DNA of 64,000 bases from Fenollaria massiliensis (GCF_000312505.2 NZ_HG326228.1:124001-188000), one strand, 5' to 3'. Counted from the stretch's first letter, positions 1 to 10,512 are shown. The notes: generated by a model not told the origin, from the letters alone. Translations and numbers: made by a program.

Positions 1-702
1 CCTCTTAACGATCAAGGTGATGCGCCTGAGATTGAAGATGGCAAGCTAAATGTTATAGGAGCTGTGGCTTTCACTGATAAGAGCGATTTAGCTAAATTAA
101 CTCTTAGAATAATAGACGATGTAAATAAAAAAGTTTTATCAGAAAAAGATATTACAAATGAAGTTAAGCTTGAACAAACTGGCGAAATTAGCAATGCTGA
201 TGGCGTTATCTACGATGGACTTGCACTTGTATTCAAAACTTCCATCGATATGGTTAAGGGCTATAGCAATCTAAAATTACAAGTAGAAGCTGAAAATAAA
301 TCTGGCAAGAAAACTATCACAGCTGCTACAATTGCAGTTGATGAGAGTCCTGCTACATTTAACTACACTATTGACAAAAGAGGTATAGCTAGTGATAAAG
401 CTACCATCAAGTACACTCTTGCTGATGATAACAAATCTACAGAGATTATTGTTGATAGAGTTACAAATGATGACAAGAATGAATTTATAGAAACAGTTTA
501 TAGAAAACTTTATGATAAGTTTGATATAGATAGGCTTGATGCAGTTAGATACATTAACAAGGATAAGTTTACAGTAAAACTTAAACCAGGTTATAACAAA
601 TTTAAAGTTTCTATAAGTGAAGTGGGCACAGCTAGAGTAAATGAAAAATATATAATTATTTACAGACTAGACCCAAGTATCAAGCTTAAGAAGCTTAAAT
701 AA
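1..702 (+). CDS. C-terminal part of a probable surface protein (5' end outside window)
   Basis: The reading frame is open from the first base of the window, so the true start lies upstream; a GTG at 64 is internal and has no ribosome binding site. The 233 visible residues are rich in Lys, Asp, Thr and Val and look like alternating beta-strand modules typical of extracellular Ig-like or S-layer-associated repeats, but I recognise no specific family. There is no membrane anchor or sorting signal at the C-terminus, which ends in a basic KLKKLK tail. The stop lies 11 bp before the SLH-protein gene, so the two are probably co-transcribed and both act at the cell surface. The surface location is inferred from context and composition only. 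Confidence 0.7.
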   Translation, partial: PLNDQGDAPEIEDGKLNVIGAVAFTDKSDLAKLTLRIIDDVNKKVLSEKDITNEVKLEQTGEISNADGVIYDGLALVFKTSIDMVKGYSNLKLQVEAENKSGKKTITAATIAVDESPATFNYTIDKRGIASDKATIKYTLADDNKSTEIIVDRVTNDDKNEFIETVYRKLYDKFDIDRLDAVRYINKDKFTVKLKPGYNKFKVSISEVGTARVNEKYIIIYRLDPSIKLKKLK

Positions 703-713
703 GGAGGCAGAGC

Positions 714-3700
714 ATGAAAAAGAAATTAGCTATAATTATTTCACTAATCTTAGTCGCTATCTTTTCTGTAAATTTAGTTGCAGCCTCATATAAGGACCTT
801 GATGGACACTGGGCAAAGGACTATATAGACGATGGCGGAGCACTAGAATTATTCGATAAGCGTGAAGATGGAAGCTTTGGCGCAAATGAAAAGCTTAGCA
901 GAGCTGAATTGATTCAAGCGATAAATAGATTAACTGGAGTTATTGAAGAAAGTGATATTAGCTTTACTGATATAAAAGAGGATGACCCTTATTACAAAGA
1001 ATATAAAAAGGCTGTTTACACAGGTTTTATTGAAAACAAAGCTGATAAGGCTGAGCCAAAGAAGTTAGTAAGTAGAAGTGAAACAGTTGCAATGCTTGCC
1101 ATTGTTTATGGTATAGACGCAAAAGAAGATGAAGGTGTTTTCACTGACCTTGAAGGAGTAAAGGAAGCTGGCTATATAAACGCATTGAATGCACTTGGCC
1201 TTCTTATCGGTTACCCTGACGGAACATTTAAGCCGAATGACAATATTACAAGAGCTGAATTTATATCGCTTGTAGCAGTTATTTATAAAAGACTTGGTAC
1301 ACCAGTTAGATATCCAGCTAATTACAAAGACGCTGACAAGTCCGAGCTTAAGAAGCTATTAATGAATGGCATGGGCTATGCAAAGAAGGCAAGTGATGAG
1401 CTAGCAAATGCTTATGAATTTGCTTATGCAAACGCAAAACTTGTTTTAAATAATAAAAAGGCAATAGTAAGTGAAATTGAAAGTGCTTGTGAAAAACTTT
1501 CAGACGCGATAGATGCTATAAAAGAAGAAAATGCTGAGACTAAGAGTGATGAGGCTAAAGTTGAAGAAGCAAGTAGTGATAAAGATGAGCTTAAAGATTT
1601 AATCAAGATGGCAGACGCTATGATTAAGATGGCTGATAGTGATTATTACAAGGATAATTACGAAAGAGCTCTAGACAATTTAAAAACTGTTCTTGGAAAT
1701 GCAAAAGAAATTTTAAAATATGACGAAATAAGTGAAGAGGACCTAGAAGGAGCAAAGACTGCTCTTGAAGATGGCATAAATGCTCTTTACGCAGATCAAA
1801 ATGCTATTGACGAGATAAAGGATGCTATTAATTATCTAAAAGATCTTAATAAAGATATTAAAAATGCTGATGTAAATGGATTGATTGAAGAAGCTGAAAA
1901 GCTTATCGTATCAAAGCCAATGCATGATGAAGCTGATGATATGTTATATAAGCTTGATGACGCTATAAACATGCTTCTTAATACAATGGATGAAAATTCG
2001 AAATTAGCTGAGATGATGAAGGAAGCTCTAAAGAATTTAAAAGCCATCACTCAAGGCAGAATCAGTGATCTTGAAGATAAATCCTATACATTAATAAGGC
2101 TTATCAATAGAAATAAAAATCATAAGGATGAGGACGAAAAAGAAAATCTTTACAAGGCATTAGATGATACAAGCAAAGTTAAAGAAGCTTATGATAACGC
2201 AGTTCAAGACCTAAAAGATATGTCTGAAGAAGTAAAATACTACGAAGGACTTATTGAGGACTTTGGTCTAAATGAAAAAAATGAAGAAAGATTAGCCGTA
2301 GAAGAAATTTTAGCTCTTGCTAAAACAGCTTCAAGGGGCTATGGCAAGATAAGTACAGCTAAAATAAGTGAAATTTGGGATAAATTAGACAGCATTCAAG
2401 AAACACTTGCATCAGAAATTGATTTAGACACACAAATTTCAAAAGCAGAAGATTTTATTAAGTCAAATAAAATTAAGCTAAATAAAGATGACGCAGCTTT
2501 AATTGATTCAGCATCTGATATATTAACACAAGAAAAGCTAGTTAAGGAAGATATCGATGCTAAGAAAAAAGCTCTTGAAGAATTAGTAACAAGATTGTAC
2601 AAAGACATTAAAGATGTTAAAGATGCTAAAGAAAGTATAAAGACAGCTGATGATATACTAAAATATGATTCAAGTCTTAAGAATCTTATAAATAAAAAGA
2701 AGGCTCTTCAAGGCGCAATCGCAAGTAAAAATAATGCTGCCATCAAAAAAGCTAATAAAGAACTTAATTCTGAAATAGCAAAAATTTTACCAATCAAGTT
2801 TATTTACAATTCTAGAGATATCGAAGGACAAATAGTAAGCTTTGATATGAAGGGCGACATGACGATGGATGAGGTAAAAAGACTTGTTTACGCTATATAT
2901 CCATGTGGCACAGGACTTAATTCACACGCTATGAAAATAAATGTAACAAGCGAAACAAATCAAGATCTTGCAGTTAGAGACGCTTCTAAAAAGATTGTTA
3001 AGTTTAGAAAGCCAAGCAACAAAGAAAAGATAAGAATTAAATTCTCTTATGATTTCGCTGGTAGGACTTATTCAGCAACACTTGAGTATAGACCAGAAGA
3101 AAAAGCAAAAAGATTTAAAAATATCTTAGGTATATATAGAGCGCTTGAGGGTGAAGCAATTGATGAAGAATTCTTCAAGACTTATGAAGGAGCCGAGGCA
3201 GCCCTATTTGACACAGTTACATCAAAAGATGTAAGCGATGAACTTAAAGTTAAGGTAATGAAGGACGGAAAAGAAATAGAATTAAACGAAGAGACAAATA
3301 AGCTTAAAAAAGGCGAGTACGATTTAATATTCTACTACCTAGATGGCAAAGAAGAGATTGTCTACGAAGCAAGTTCAAAACTTATAGTTGATAAAACTCT
3401 TAACACAAAAGAATTACTTTATATATTCAATCCAGATGATGCATCATACTTTGTTCCAATGAGGAATGCTGATGGAAGACTTGTCTTTGCTTTTGACATA
3501 AAGAGCAAAAACTTCAAGTTACCTAGTACAGTTAAGATATTTAATCAAGATAGCGGAGAAGCTTTCTTAAATAAAGATGGCAAGAGCGATATCAAGATTA
3601 AATTCATCGACGCAGCTACTAAGGACATAAATAAAAAAGAAGATATTAAGGGACAAATATATCTAATGCTTCTTGAAGATGTTGAGGGCAGCTTAGGCGA

Positions 3701-3755
3701 CAGAAATGTAACACTTAAGACTGGAGATATAGCCGAAGTATCCGTAATTAAATAA
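714..3755 (+). CDS. S-layer homology (SLH) domain surface protein with a long helical stalk
   Basis: A signal peptide (residues 1 to about 24, cleavage near VAA-S) is followed by three SLH repeats at about 26-75, 82-138 and 141-194. The first begins YKDLDGHWAKDYI and the third carries IGYPDGTFKPNDNITRAEF, so the protein should bind secondary cell-wall polymer. Residues of about 210-690 are almost entirely charged alpha-helix with heptad character, resembling FIVAR/coiled-coil spacer modules. The last 320 residues look beta-rich and may be the exposed functional region. The start is fixed by AAGGAGG 7 bases upstream. A terminator follows at 3775. It follows another probable surface protein gene directly. 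The ligand or function of the distal domain is unknown to me. Confidence 0.9.
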   Translation: MKKKLAIIISLILVAIFSVNLVAASYKDLDGHWAKDYIDDGGALELFDKREDGSFGANEKLSRAELIQAINRLTGVIEESDISFTDIKEDDPYYKEYKKAVYTGFIENKADKAEPKKLVSRSETVAMLAIVYGIDAKEDEGVFTDLEGVKEAGYINALNALGLLIGYPDGTFKPNDNITRAEFISLVAVIYKRLGTPVRYPANYKDADKSELKKLLMNGMGYAKKASDELANAYEFAYANAKLVLNNKKAIVSEIESACEKLSDAIDAIKEENAETKSDEAKVEEASSDKDELKDLIKMADAMIKMADSDYYKDNYERALDNLKTVLGNAKEILKYDEISEEDLEGAKTALEDGINALYADQNAIDEIKDAINYLKDLNKDIKNADVNGLIEEAEKLIVSKPMHDEADDMLYKLDDAINMLLNTMDENSKLAEMMKEALKNLKAITQGRISDLEDKSYTLIRLINRNKNHKDEDEKENLYKALDDTSKVKEAYDNAVQDLKDMSEEVKYYEGLIEDFGLNEKNEERLAVEEILALAKTASRGYGKISTAKISEIWDKLDSIQETLASEIDLDTQISKAEDFIKSNKIKLNKDDAALIDSASDILTQEKLVKEDIDAKKKALEELVTRLYKDIKDVKDAKESIKTADDILKYDSSLKNLINKKKALQGAIASKNNAAIKKANKELNSEIAKILPIKFIYNSRDIEGQIVSFDMKGDMTMDEVKRLVYAIYPCGTGLNSHAMKINVTSETNQDLAVRDASKKIVKFRKPSNKEKIRIKFSYDFAGRTYSATLEYRPEEKAKRFKNILGIYRALEGEAIDEEFFKTYEGAEAALFDTVTSKDVSDELKVKVMKDGKEIELNEETNKLKKGEYDLIFYYLDGKEEIVYEASSKLIVDKTLNTKELLYIFNPDDASYFVPMRNADGRLVFAFDIKSKNFKLPSTVKIFNQDSGEAFLNKDGKSDIKIKFIDAATKDINKKEDIKGQIYLMLLEDVEGSLGDRNVTLKTGDIAEVSVIK

Positions 3756-3774
3756 GTTAAAATTGATTTATACT

Positions 3775-3804
3775 AGAGAGGCTTTTATAAGTCTCTCTTT
3801 TATT
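3775..3804 (+). terminator. Rho-independent terminator after the SLH-protein gene
   Basis: AGAGAG and CTCTCT pair around an inner CTT/AAG stem, followed by a T-rich stretch. It lies about 20 bp past the stop codon. Confidence 0.75.
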
Positions 3805-3926
3805 TTGCCTTGTGATGCATAAATATTTTTTCTTGAAAGGGGTCAATCGATTTATATTTTTATCTTAGAAAAAAATTTTGTAAACATTTTGTATAAATAA
3901 TAATATCAATTTCATTTGCCTTTGTA

Positions 3927-3955
3927 TTGATAAATCATCATTTTTGTGGTAAAAT
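3927..3955 (+). promoter_or_regulatory. SigA-type promoter of tsaC
   Basis: TTGATA, a 17 bp spacer, then TAAAAT preceded by TGG (extended -10). The predicted start is about 14 nt before the ATG, so the leader is little more than the ribosome binding site. Confidence 0.7.
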
Positions 3956-3975
3956 TAAGTTTAGAGGTTGATATA

Positions 3976-4995
3976 ATGACAGAGCTTTTAAAAATTACTG
4001 ATGATAATATAAAATTATGCGCTGAAGAGATCAAAAGAGGCGGTCTCGTTGCTTTTCCGACTGAAACTGTATATGGTTTAGGTGCAGATGGATTAAATGC
4101 CGAGGCTGTTAAAAAAATTTATGAAGCAAAGGGCAGGCAAAGTGATAACCCTCTGATACTTCATATAGCGTCAAGAGAAATGATAGAGCCGCTTGCTTAT
4201 TATGAGAGTAAATATGATGATTTGCTTGATGCTTTTTGGCCAGGACCTATGACTATAATTTTAAAGAAAAAGGAAATTGTTCCAAGCGTCATCACTGCTG
4301 GTCTTGATAGCGTCGCTATACGTATGCCATCAAGTGATGTGGCGAGAAAATTAATTGAGTATGCAGGCACACCCATAGCCGCGCCAAGCGCGAATATATC
4401 TGGCTATCCATCGCCAACCTGCGCTGAGCATGTATATAAGGACCTTCACGGCAAGCTTAATTACATACTAGATGGCGAGATGAGTGAGGTCGGTATAGAA
4501 TCAACTGTCATTGACCTAAGTAGAGACAAGGTGCGCATCTTAAGACCTGGAAAAATCTCATTAGAGGATTTACAAAAAATTCTTCCTGAGGCAGAGTATG
4601 ATGAGGCCATCACTGACGATAAAGAAGTGAAAAAACCAATCAGCCCAGGACAAAAATACACGCATTACAAGCCAAATGCAAAAGTAGTCATCATCATGGG
4701 TGAGGGCGAAGAGCTTATCAAGAAGATGAAGGCCGAGTATGAAGTAAATCTTGATAAAAAACCAGTTATTTTTACGCTTAAGGAATATGAAGATGAGTTT
4801 AAGAATTTTAATACTATGGACTTAGGCTCAATCAAAGAGCCCATCAGTATATCGCACAATATATTTAACTTATTAAGAACTGCCGATGACAAAGGTTTTG
4901 GCTATATAATTTTGCAAGGATATGAGCGCAAAGGCATTTTCATGGCGATTATGAATAGAATCATCAAGTCGTCGGGCCACAATATAAAGTATTGA
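3976..4995 (+). CDS. tsaC: L-threonylcarbamoyladenylate synthase (Sua5/TsaC family)
   Basis: It makes threonylcarbamoyl-AMP from threonine, bicarbonate and ATP for the t6A37 modification of ANN-decoding tRNAs. The YrdC-like fold is recognisable from FPTETVYGLGADGL near the N-terminus, GRQSDNPLILH, and PSANISGYPSPT in the middle. The protein is 339 residues, longer than E. coli TsaC, and has the Sua5-type C-terminal extension introduced by SPGQKYTHYKP. I start it at the ATG at 3976, with AGAGG 8 bases upstream, rather than the GTG at 3946, which sits inside the promoter. It is the first gene of the plus-strand run to pepD, although rpiB also has its own promoter-like sequence. Confidence 0.92.
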   Translation: MTELLKITDDNIKLCAEEIKRGGLVAFPTETVYGLGADGLNAEAVKKIYEAKGRQSDNPLILHIASREMIEPLAYYESKYDDLLDAFWPGPMTIILKKKEIVPSVITAGLDSVAIRMPSSDVARKLIEYAGTPIAAPSANISGYPSPTCAEHVYKDLHGKLNYILDGEMSEVGIESTVIDLSRDKVRILRPGKISLEDLQKILPEAEYDEAITDDKEVKKPISPGQKYTHYKPNAKVVIIMGEGEELIKKMKAEYEVNLDKKPVIFTLKEYEDEFKNFNTMDLGSIKEPISISHNIFNLLRTADDKGFGYIILQGYERKGIFMAIMNRIIKSSGHNIKY

Positions 4996-5020
4996 AAATA
5001 AAAATTTTATATGATAAAAT
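4992..5020 (+). promoter_or_regulatory. Promoter-like sequence of rpiB
   Basis: TTGAAA, 17 bp, then TAAAAT preceded by TGA. It overlaps the 3' end of tsaC. Initiation about 7 nt downstream would start inside the AAAGGAGAGG ribosome binding site, so the leader would be about 11 nt. Confidence 0.5.
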
Positions 5021-5037
5021 TGTAAAGGAGAGGTATC

Positions 5038-5472
5038 ATGAGAAAGATAGGCATAGCATCAGATCACGGAGGATTTGAATTAAAAGAAAAATTAAAGAAC
5101 TACCTTAAGGAAAAAGGTATTGAAGTTATTGATTATGGAACTAATTCAACTGAATCAGTTGATTATCCAGTTTATGGCAAGAAGGCTGCAAATGGCGTTG
5201 TAGCTGGCGAAGTAGAAAAAGCTGTCGTTATCTGCGGCACAGGCATAGGCATTTCACTTGCTGCAAACAAGGTAGAAGGCATTAGATGCGCTCTTTGCAC
5301 TAACGAGTACATGGCGAAGATGTCTAGAAATCATAACGACGCAAACATGCTAGCTCTTGGAGCACGAGTAATCGGTGATGAACTTGCTAAGTCTATACTT
5401 GATACATTTTTAGCTGAAGAATTTTTAGCAGGAAGACATAAAAGAAGAGTCGATTTAATCGAAAATTGTTAG
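5038..5472 (+). CDS. rpiB: Ribose-5-phosphate isomerase B (RpiB/LacAB family)
   Basis: Interconverts ribose 5-phosphate and ribulose 5-phosphate in the pentose phosphate pathway. The 144-residue length is normal. Family motifs are SDHGGFELK (residues 8-16), CGTGIGISLAANK with the catalytic Cys at 66, and HNDANMLALGARV. The start has AAAGGAGAGG just upstream. It sits 9 bp before upp; RpiB next to uracil phosphoribosyltransferase fits a role in ribose and PRPP supply for nucleotide salvage. A sugar-phosphate isomerase of the LacAB type is the alternative, but the length and motifs favour RpiB. Confidence 0.93.
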   Translation: MRKIGIASDHGGFELKEKLKNYLKEKGIEVIDYGTNSTESVDYPVYGKKAANGVVAGEVEKAVVICGTGIGISLAANKVEGIRCALCTNEYMAKMSRNHNDANMLALGARVIGDELAKSILDTFLAEEFLAGRHKRRVDLIENC

Positions 5473-6105
<633 letters not shown>

Positions 6106-6114
6106 GTGAATTAA

Positions 6115-7140
6115 TTGAGGAGAATATATTTTGCGGCATTTGTAAGTTTAGTTCTTGGACTAATATTTACAAAGCTTCAAATACGTTTGTCTAAAAAATT
6201 TGGCTTTATAGACGTTCCTAAGGATCAAAGACGCATGCATACTGATTCTATCCCGACTTGTGGGGGATTTGCTATGTATTTCGCAATCTTTATCCCATAT
6301 ATGATACTTTATAAGTTTACTCCAAGGAACACAGCTATATTCATAGGTGCAACGATCATCATGCTATCTGGTTTTTACGATGACATTCATGACCTTAAGC
6401 CGAAATACAAAGTATTATTTCAACTCATAGCTTCACTTATCGTTTATTTTTTAGGCAATATCAGGATAATGAACATAGGTAACCCATTTATAGATAATAA
6501 TTTATTGAGCTTGGGCTTACTTTCTCTGCCTGTAACACTATTTTGGATAGTTGGCGTAACTAACATCATAAATTTAATAGACGGACTCGATGGTCTAGCA
6601 GGCGGCATTGTCTTTATCTCGTCAATGACTTTAGCTGTGGTATCTGTTTCGTATGAACAGTACTCACTTACAGCACTTTGCTTATGCGTTGGACTAAGCT
6701 ACTTAGCTTTTTTAAAATATAATTTTGCTCCGGCAAAAATATTTATGGGCGATACAGGCGCTTTACTCGCTGGATTCATGCTTGCTGTAATCACAATACA
6801 AGGAGCAATGAAGGCAGTCGCAGCCATAGGTATCATAGTACCAATCATGATACTTGGTCTACCTGTCTTTGATACGACATTTGCAATGATTAGAAGACTT
6901 CTTAGCGGAAGATCCATTGCCTCGGCTGATAAAGGCCACTTGCATCATAGACTTTTAAGAAAATATTCGACAAAAAAGACAGTTTTGATACTATATACGA
7001 TATCAGCGATATTTTCAATCTTTGGTATACTTGTGATGAAGCTTAGAAATACTGTGTCTGTGCTTATGTCTGGAATTATATTTATGATAATAGTTTTTTT
7101 AGCATATAAGATTGGATTATTTAAGGATGGTGAAAATTGA
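6115..7140 (+). CDS. TagO/WecA-like undecaprenyl-phosphate N-acetylhexosaminyl-1-phosphate transferase
   Basis: An integral membrane protein of the MraY/WecA/TagO family with about ten hydrophobic segments. It is expected to transfer GlcNAc-1-phosphate from UDP-GlcNAc to undecaprenyl phosphate, the first step of wall teichoic acid or similar polymer synthesis. Visible signatures are GFYDDIHDLKPKYK, NIINLIDGLDGLAGG, APAKIFMGDTGALL, and the His motif HLHHRLL that distinguishes WecA/TagO from MraY. The start is TTG at 6115 with AGGTG upstream; no ATG is available before the first helix. It overlaps wecB by 4 bp, and the pairing with a UDP-GlcNAc 2-epimerase supports a wall-polymer role. MraY itself is less likely given the context and the His motif. 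Confidence 0.87.
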   Translation: MRRIYFAAFVSLVLGLIFTKLQIRLSKKFGFIDVPKDQRRMHTDSIPTCGGFAMYFAIFIPYMILYKFTPRNTAIFIGATIIMLSGFYDDIHDLKPKYKVLFQLIASLIVYFLGNIRIMNIGNPFIDNNLLSLGLLSLPVTLFWIVGVTNIINLIDGLDGLAGGIVFISSMTLAVVSVSYEQYSLTALCLCVGLSYLAFLKYNFAPAKIFMGDTGALLAGFMLAVITIQGAMKAVAAIGIIVPIMILGLPVFDTTFAMIRRLLSGRSIASADKGHLHHRLLRKYSTKKTVLILYTISAIFSIFGILVMKLRNTVSVLMSGIIFMIIVFLAYKIGLFKDGEN

Positions 7141-8243
7141 AAGCTTTAGTAATATTTGGAACAAGGCCTGAAGGTATAAAGATGGCACCTATTATTAAAG
7201 AGCTTAAAAAAGCTGATGGCGTTGAGCTTGTAACGTGTATAACAAGTCAACACAGAGAGCTTTTGGACTCGGTAATAAAGGTTTTTGATCTTGAAATTGA
7301 TTATGATTTGAATATATTTGAAAAAGGACAGACTTTGACTGATATAACTGTAAGATCCTTAAAGGGTTTGGAGGAAGTTATCAAAAAGGAAAAGCCTGAC
7401 GTTGTTTTGGTTCAAGGCGATACAACGACTGTGTTTGCTGGAGCACTTGAGGCTTTTTATAATGGTGTTAAGATAGGTCACGTTGAAGCTGGTCTTCGTA
7501 GTGGCAATATTTTAAGTCCATTCCCAGAAGAAGCAAATAGAAAACTAACTGGCATCATGACTGACTTTCATTTCTGCCCAACACAGAGGGCAAAGGAAAA
7601 CCTTATCAAGGAAGGCTATGACGAAAAAAAGCTTTACATAACTGGTAATACTGTTATAGACGCACTTTTAATGACTGCCGATAAGGTCGATTCATTTACA
7701 AGAGATGATTTAAAAAAGATAGATTTAAGTAAAAGATTAATTCTTCTTACTTCACATAGAAGAGAGAATCAAGGCGAGCCTATGGAAAATATCTTCGGTG
7801 CAGTAAGAAAAATTGCTGATGAGTTTAACGATGTTAACATAGTTTTTCCTATGCATCCAAATCCAAGAGTTAGAGAGCTTGCTAAAAAGCATTTAGACGG
7901 AGCAGATAATGTAATTTTAACTGAACCGGTTGAGTATGAAGACATGGCTTATATACTTAAACATGCCTACATGGTAGTGACTGACTCGGGTGGACTTCAA
8001 GAGGAAGCACCAGCACTAGGCGTACCAGTTCTTGTTATTAGACGCGAGACTGAAAGACCAGAAGGCATTGAGTATGGCACTGCAAAGCTTGTCGGAACTG
8101 AATTTGATAGCGTTTATAACAATATGAAGACGCTACTAACAGATAAAGACGAGTACACTAAGATGCATAAGGCCATAAACCCTTATGGTGACGGCAATAG
8201 CGCCAAAATGATTAAAGATATATTAATAAGAGAGGTAAAATAA
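7137..8243 (+). CDS. wecB: UDP-N-acetylglucosamine 2-epimerase (non-hydrolysing)
   Basis: Interconverts UDP-GlcNAc and UDP-ManNAc, the precursor of the ManNAc linkage unit of wall teichoic acid or of ManNAc-containing polysaccharides. The 368 residues show the GT-B-like epimerase signatures: FGTRPEGIKMAPII at the N-terminus, GHVEAGLRSGN, PFPEEANRK, TSHRRENQG and VTDSGGLQEEAP. The start is TTG at 7137, preceded by AAGGATGGTG and overlapping the previous stop, so translation is probably coupled. With the TagO-like gene it makes a two-gene wall-polymer initiation unit; the polymerase and transport genes are not in this window. Confidence 0.94.
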   Translation: MKALVIFGTRPEGIKMAPIIKELKKADGVELVTCITSQHRELLDSVIKVFDLEIDYDLNIFEKGQTLTDITVRSLKGLEEVIKKEKPDVVLVQGDTTTVFAGALEAFYNGVKIGHVEAGLRSGNILSPFPEEANRKLTGIMTDFHFCPTQRAKENLIKEGYDEKKLYITGNTVIDALLMTADKVDSFTRDDLKKIDLSKRLILLTSHRRENQGEPMENIFGAVRKIADEFNDVNIVFPMHPNPRVRELAKKHLDGADNVILTEPVEYEDMAYILKHAYMVVTDSGGLQEEAPALGVPVLVIRRETERPEGIEYGTAKLVGTEFDSVYNNMKTLLTDKDEYTKMHKAINPYGDGNSAKMIKDILIREVK

Positions 8244-9340
8244 TGAAATTAGGTTTAGTAGGACTACCAAACGTAGGTAAGTCAACACTTTTCAATGCCA
8301 TTACAAAGGCGGGAGCAGAGGTAGCAAACTACCCTTTCTGCACCATAGATCCTAACGTTGGCGTCGTTGAAGTGCCAGACGAGAGACTAAAAATATTAAC
8401 AGAAGTAAATAAATCGAAAAAAACTATACCAGCAGTGATTGAATTTTATGATATAGCTGGTCTAGTTAAGGGCGCATCAAAGGGCGAGGGCCTTGGCAAT
8501 AAATTCTTATCACATATAAGGGAAGTAGAAGCCATAGTTCACGTGCTAAGAGTTTTTGAAGACGAAAACATCGTTCATGTTGATGGAAGCATTGACCCAC
8601 TAAGAGACATAGAGACTATTAACCTAGAATTAATCTTCTCTGACCTTGATATGGTTGAAGCAAGAATACAAAAATTAATAAAGCAAGTGAAGGGCGATAA
8701 GTCTTTGCAAAGTGAGCTTGATTTATTAAATGAAGTGAAAAAAGTTCTTGAACAAGGAAAGTCAGCGAGAGTCTTGGATCTAAATGATGATCAAAAGGCT
8801 ATGCTTAGAGGTTTTAATTTGCTTAGCCAAAAGCCAATAATTTATGTTTTAAATGTGTCTGAAGATGATTACATCAATGATTTAAAGAACAATAAGTACG
8901 TCGATAAACTAAAAGCATTCGCTGCTGAAGAAGGCTCCGAGATAGTTCCTATCTCTGTTAAGATTGAAGAAGAGATGAGCGAGCTTGATGACGAAGAAAG
9001 AAAAGCCTTTTTAGAGGACATGGGCATAAAAGAATCGGGTCTAGATAAATTAATCAAAAAGAGCTACGAGCTTCTTGGTTTAATGAGCTTTTTAACAACT
9101 GGTGAAGATGAGACAAGGGCGTGGACTATTAAAAAAGGCACAAAAGCTGTTGATGCAGCTGCCAAAATTCACTCAGATATCGCTAGAGGCTTTATACGCG
9201 CGGAAGTTGTTAGCTACGATGACCTTGTTGCGAACGATATGTCCATGAACAAAGTAAAAGAAAAGGGTCTTATGAGACTAGAAGGCAAGGACTATATTAT
9301 GCAAGAAGGAGATATAGTTTACTTTAGGTTTAATGTATAA
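8243..9340 (+). CDS. ychF: Ribosome-binding ATPase YchF (Obg family)
   Basis: An Obg-related P-loop protein that binds ribosomes and prefers ATP. The G1 motif is [11 protein letters not shown] at residues 5-15 and the G3 region is [16 protein letters not shown]. The usual NKxD is replaced by an LNVSE sequence, as is typical of YchF. A coiled-coil insert is present near 130-200 and the C-terminal TGS domain starts near [15 protein letters not shown]. Length 365 is normal. The ATG overlaps the wecB stop (TAATG), indicating translational coupling. Confidence 0.95.
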   Translation: MKLGLVGLPNVGKSTLFNAITKAGAEVANYPFCTIDPNVGVVEVPDERLKILTEVNKSKKTIPAVIEFYDIAGLVKGASKGEGLGNKFLSHIREVEAIVHVLRVFEDENIVHVDGSIDPLRDIETINLELIFSDLDMVEARIQKLIKQVKGDKSLQSELDLLNEVKKVLEQGKSARVLDLNDDQKAMLRGFNLLSQKPIIYVLNVSEDDYINDLKNNKYVDKLKAFAAEEGSEIVPISVKIEEEMSELDDEERKAFLEDMGIKESGLDKLIKKSYELLGLMSFLTTGEDETRAWTIKKGTKAVDAAAKIHSDIARGFIRAEVVSYDDLVANDMSMNKVKEKGLMRLEGKDYIMQEGDIVYFRFNV

Positions 9341-10269
9341 TGAAAATTTTAGAATATGATGAAAAATTAACTTTTAAGTCAAAGTACTACGATGAGGAAG
9401 CTGTTTTTCTTGATATTGAAACGACAGGACTTAGCCCCATGAGAAGCTTTATCTACCTCATCGGGCTAGTTTTTATTGACTTAAGTAAAAAATCTATGCG
9501 CATAACTCAGCTTATAGCTGAAGATAAGGATGAGGAAGAAGAAATTCTTAATCTGATGAACGAAAGACTAAAGGGCTACAAGACAGTAGTTACCTACAAT
9601 GGCAATTCCTTTGACTTACCCTTCATTAAAAAAAGAGCTGAGCGCTACGGCATATACGTCACTGAGCCAAAGTCCTTTGATATGTATGAAAAACTAAGGC
9701 TGCACAAGGATACTTTGAATCTTGATGGACTTAAGCAAAAAAATATTGAGAAAAAGCTTGGCATCACTAGAGAAGACCGCTACAATGGCGGCGAGTGCAT
9801 CAGTTTTTACAAAGATTATGCAAAAAATAAAAATCAAGAAAGTTTTGATAGATTTGTACTTCATAACTACGATGACCTTTTATATATGCCAGCAACTATG
9901 TCTATACTAGACCTTTTAGATGAGAAGATCACCATTGACATAGACGGACGCAAATATAAATTTGATAAGCACAGCATAAAAAAAGATCTTTTGATGATTG
10001 ATTTTACTACGGATATGGGTATCAATACCTATGTAGAGGAAGCGGATTATTTCATTGAAGAAAATGAGCGCAATAGGCATCTTGAGTTTACGCTAAAAAC
10101 TGGATATATGAAGGACGCACGTAAGGTTAAGTACCTTGACAAGAGCTCCTTAGGCAGACTAAAAAATGATGAATTTGATGGAGAAGATTCACTTGAAGAT
10201 GGCATAGTTCCTATACGCATACAAAATAAATTATTTATTCGAAATATAATTAAATTAGGTAGTATTTAG
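9340..10269 (+). CDS. RNase H-like exonuclease of the YprB family
   Basis: The first 190 residues form a DEDD-type 3'-5' exonuclease-like fold: VFLDIETTGLSP supplies the first Asp and Glu, TYNGNSFDLPFIK the second acidic site, and NYDDLLYMP the last. This matches the ribonuclease H-like (YprB/RNase_H_2) domain found in Firmicutes, often of unknown substrate. The C-terminal 120 residues are a less conserved tail with no domain I recognise; YprB homologues often carry TPR repeats there, which I do not see. The ATG overlaps the ychF stop. A role in RNA or DNA processing is inferred from the fold only. Confidence 0.78.
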   Translation: MKILEYDEKLTFKSKYYDEEAVFLDIETTGLSPMRSFIYLIGLVFIDLSKKSMRITQLIAEDKDEEEEILNLMNERLKGYKTVVTYNGNSFDLPFIKKRAERYGIYVTEPKSFDMYEKLRLHKDTLNLDGLKQKNIEKKLGITREDRYNGGECISFYKDYAKNKNQESFDRFVLHNYDDLLYMPATMSILDLLDEKITIDIDGRKYKFDKHSIKKDLLMIDFTTDMGINTYVEEADYFIEENERNRHLEFTLKTGYMKDARKVKYLDKSSLGRLKNDEFDGEDSLEDGIVPIRIQNKLFIRNIIKLGSI

Positions 10270-10278
10270 GAGGTTAAG

Positions 10279-10512
10279 ATGAAATTAGAACTTTATTACA
10301 AAGCTGAGTGTCCATTTTGCCAAAAGGTATTAAATTACATGATGGACAATTGTCAAATCAAGGACGTTGAACTTGTTGACATCAAAGAAGGAAACAATAA
10401 CGAAGACTTAATTAAAAGAGGCGGCAAGGACCAAGTACCATGCTTATTCATAGATGGCAAGGCACTTTATGAATCGGACGATATAATTAAATATTTTAAA
10501 GAAAATTTTTAG
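10279..10512 (+). CDS. Glutaredoxin-like protein
   Basis: A 77-residue single-domain thioredoxin fold. The redox motif CPFC is at residues 11-14, followed by the cis-proline segment QVPCLFIDG and a C-terminal ESDDIIKYF helix. It could reduce protein disulfides or glutathione/bacillithiol-type mixed disulfides, or act as a glutathione S-transferase N-domain homologue. The partner is not identifiable here. AGGAGG precedes the ATG, and pepD follows after 11 bp. Confidence 0.88.
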   Translation: MKLELYYKAECPFCQKVLNYMMDNCQIKDVELVDIKEGNNNEDLIKRGGKDQVPCLFIDGKALYESDDIIKYFKENF

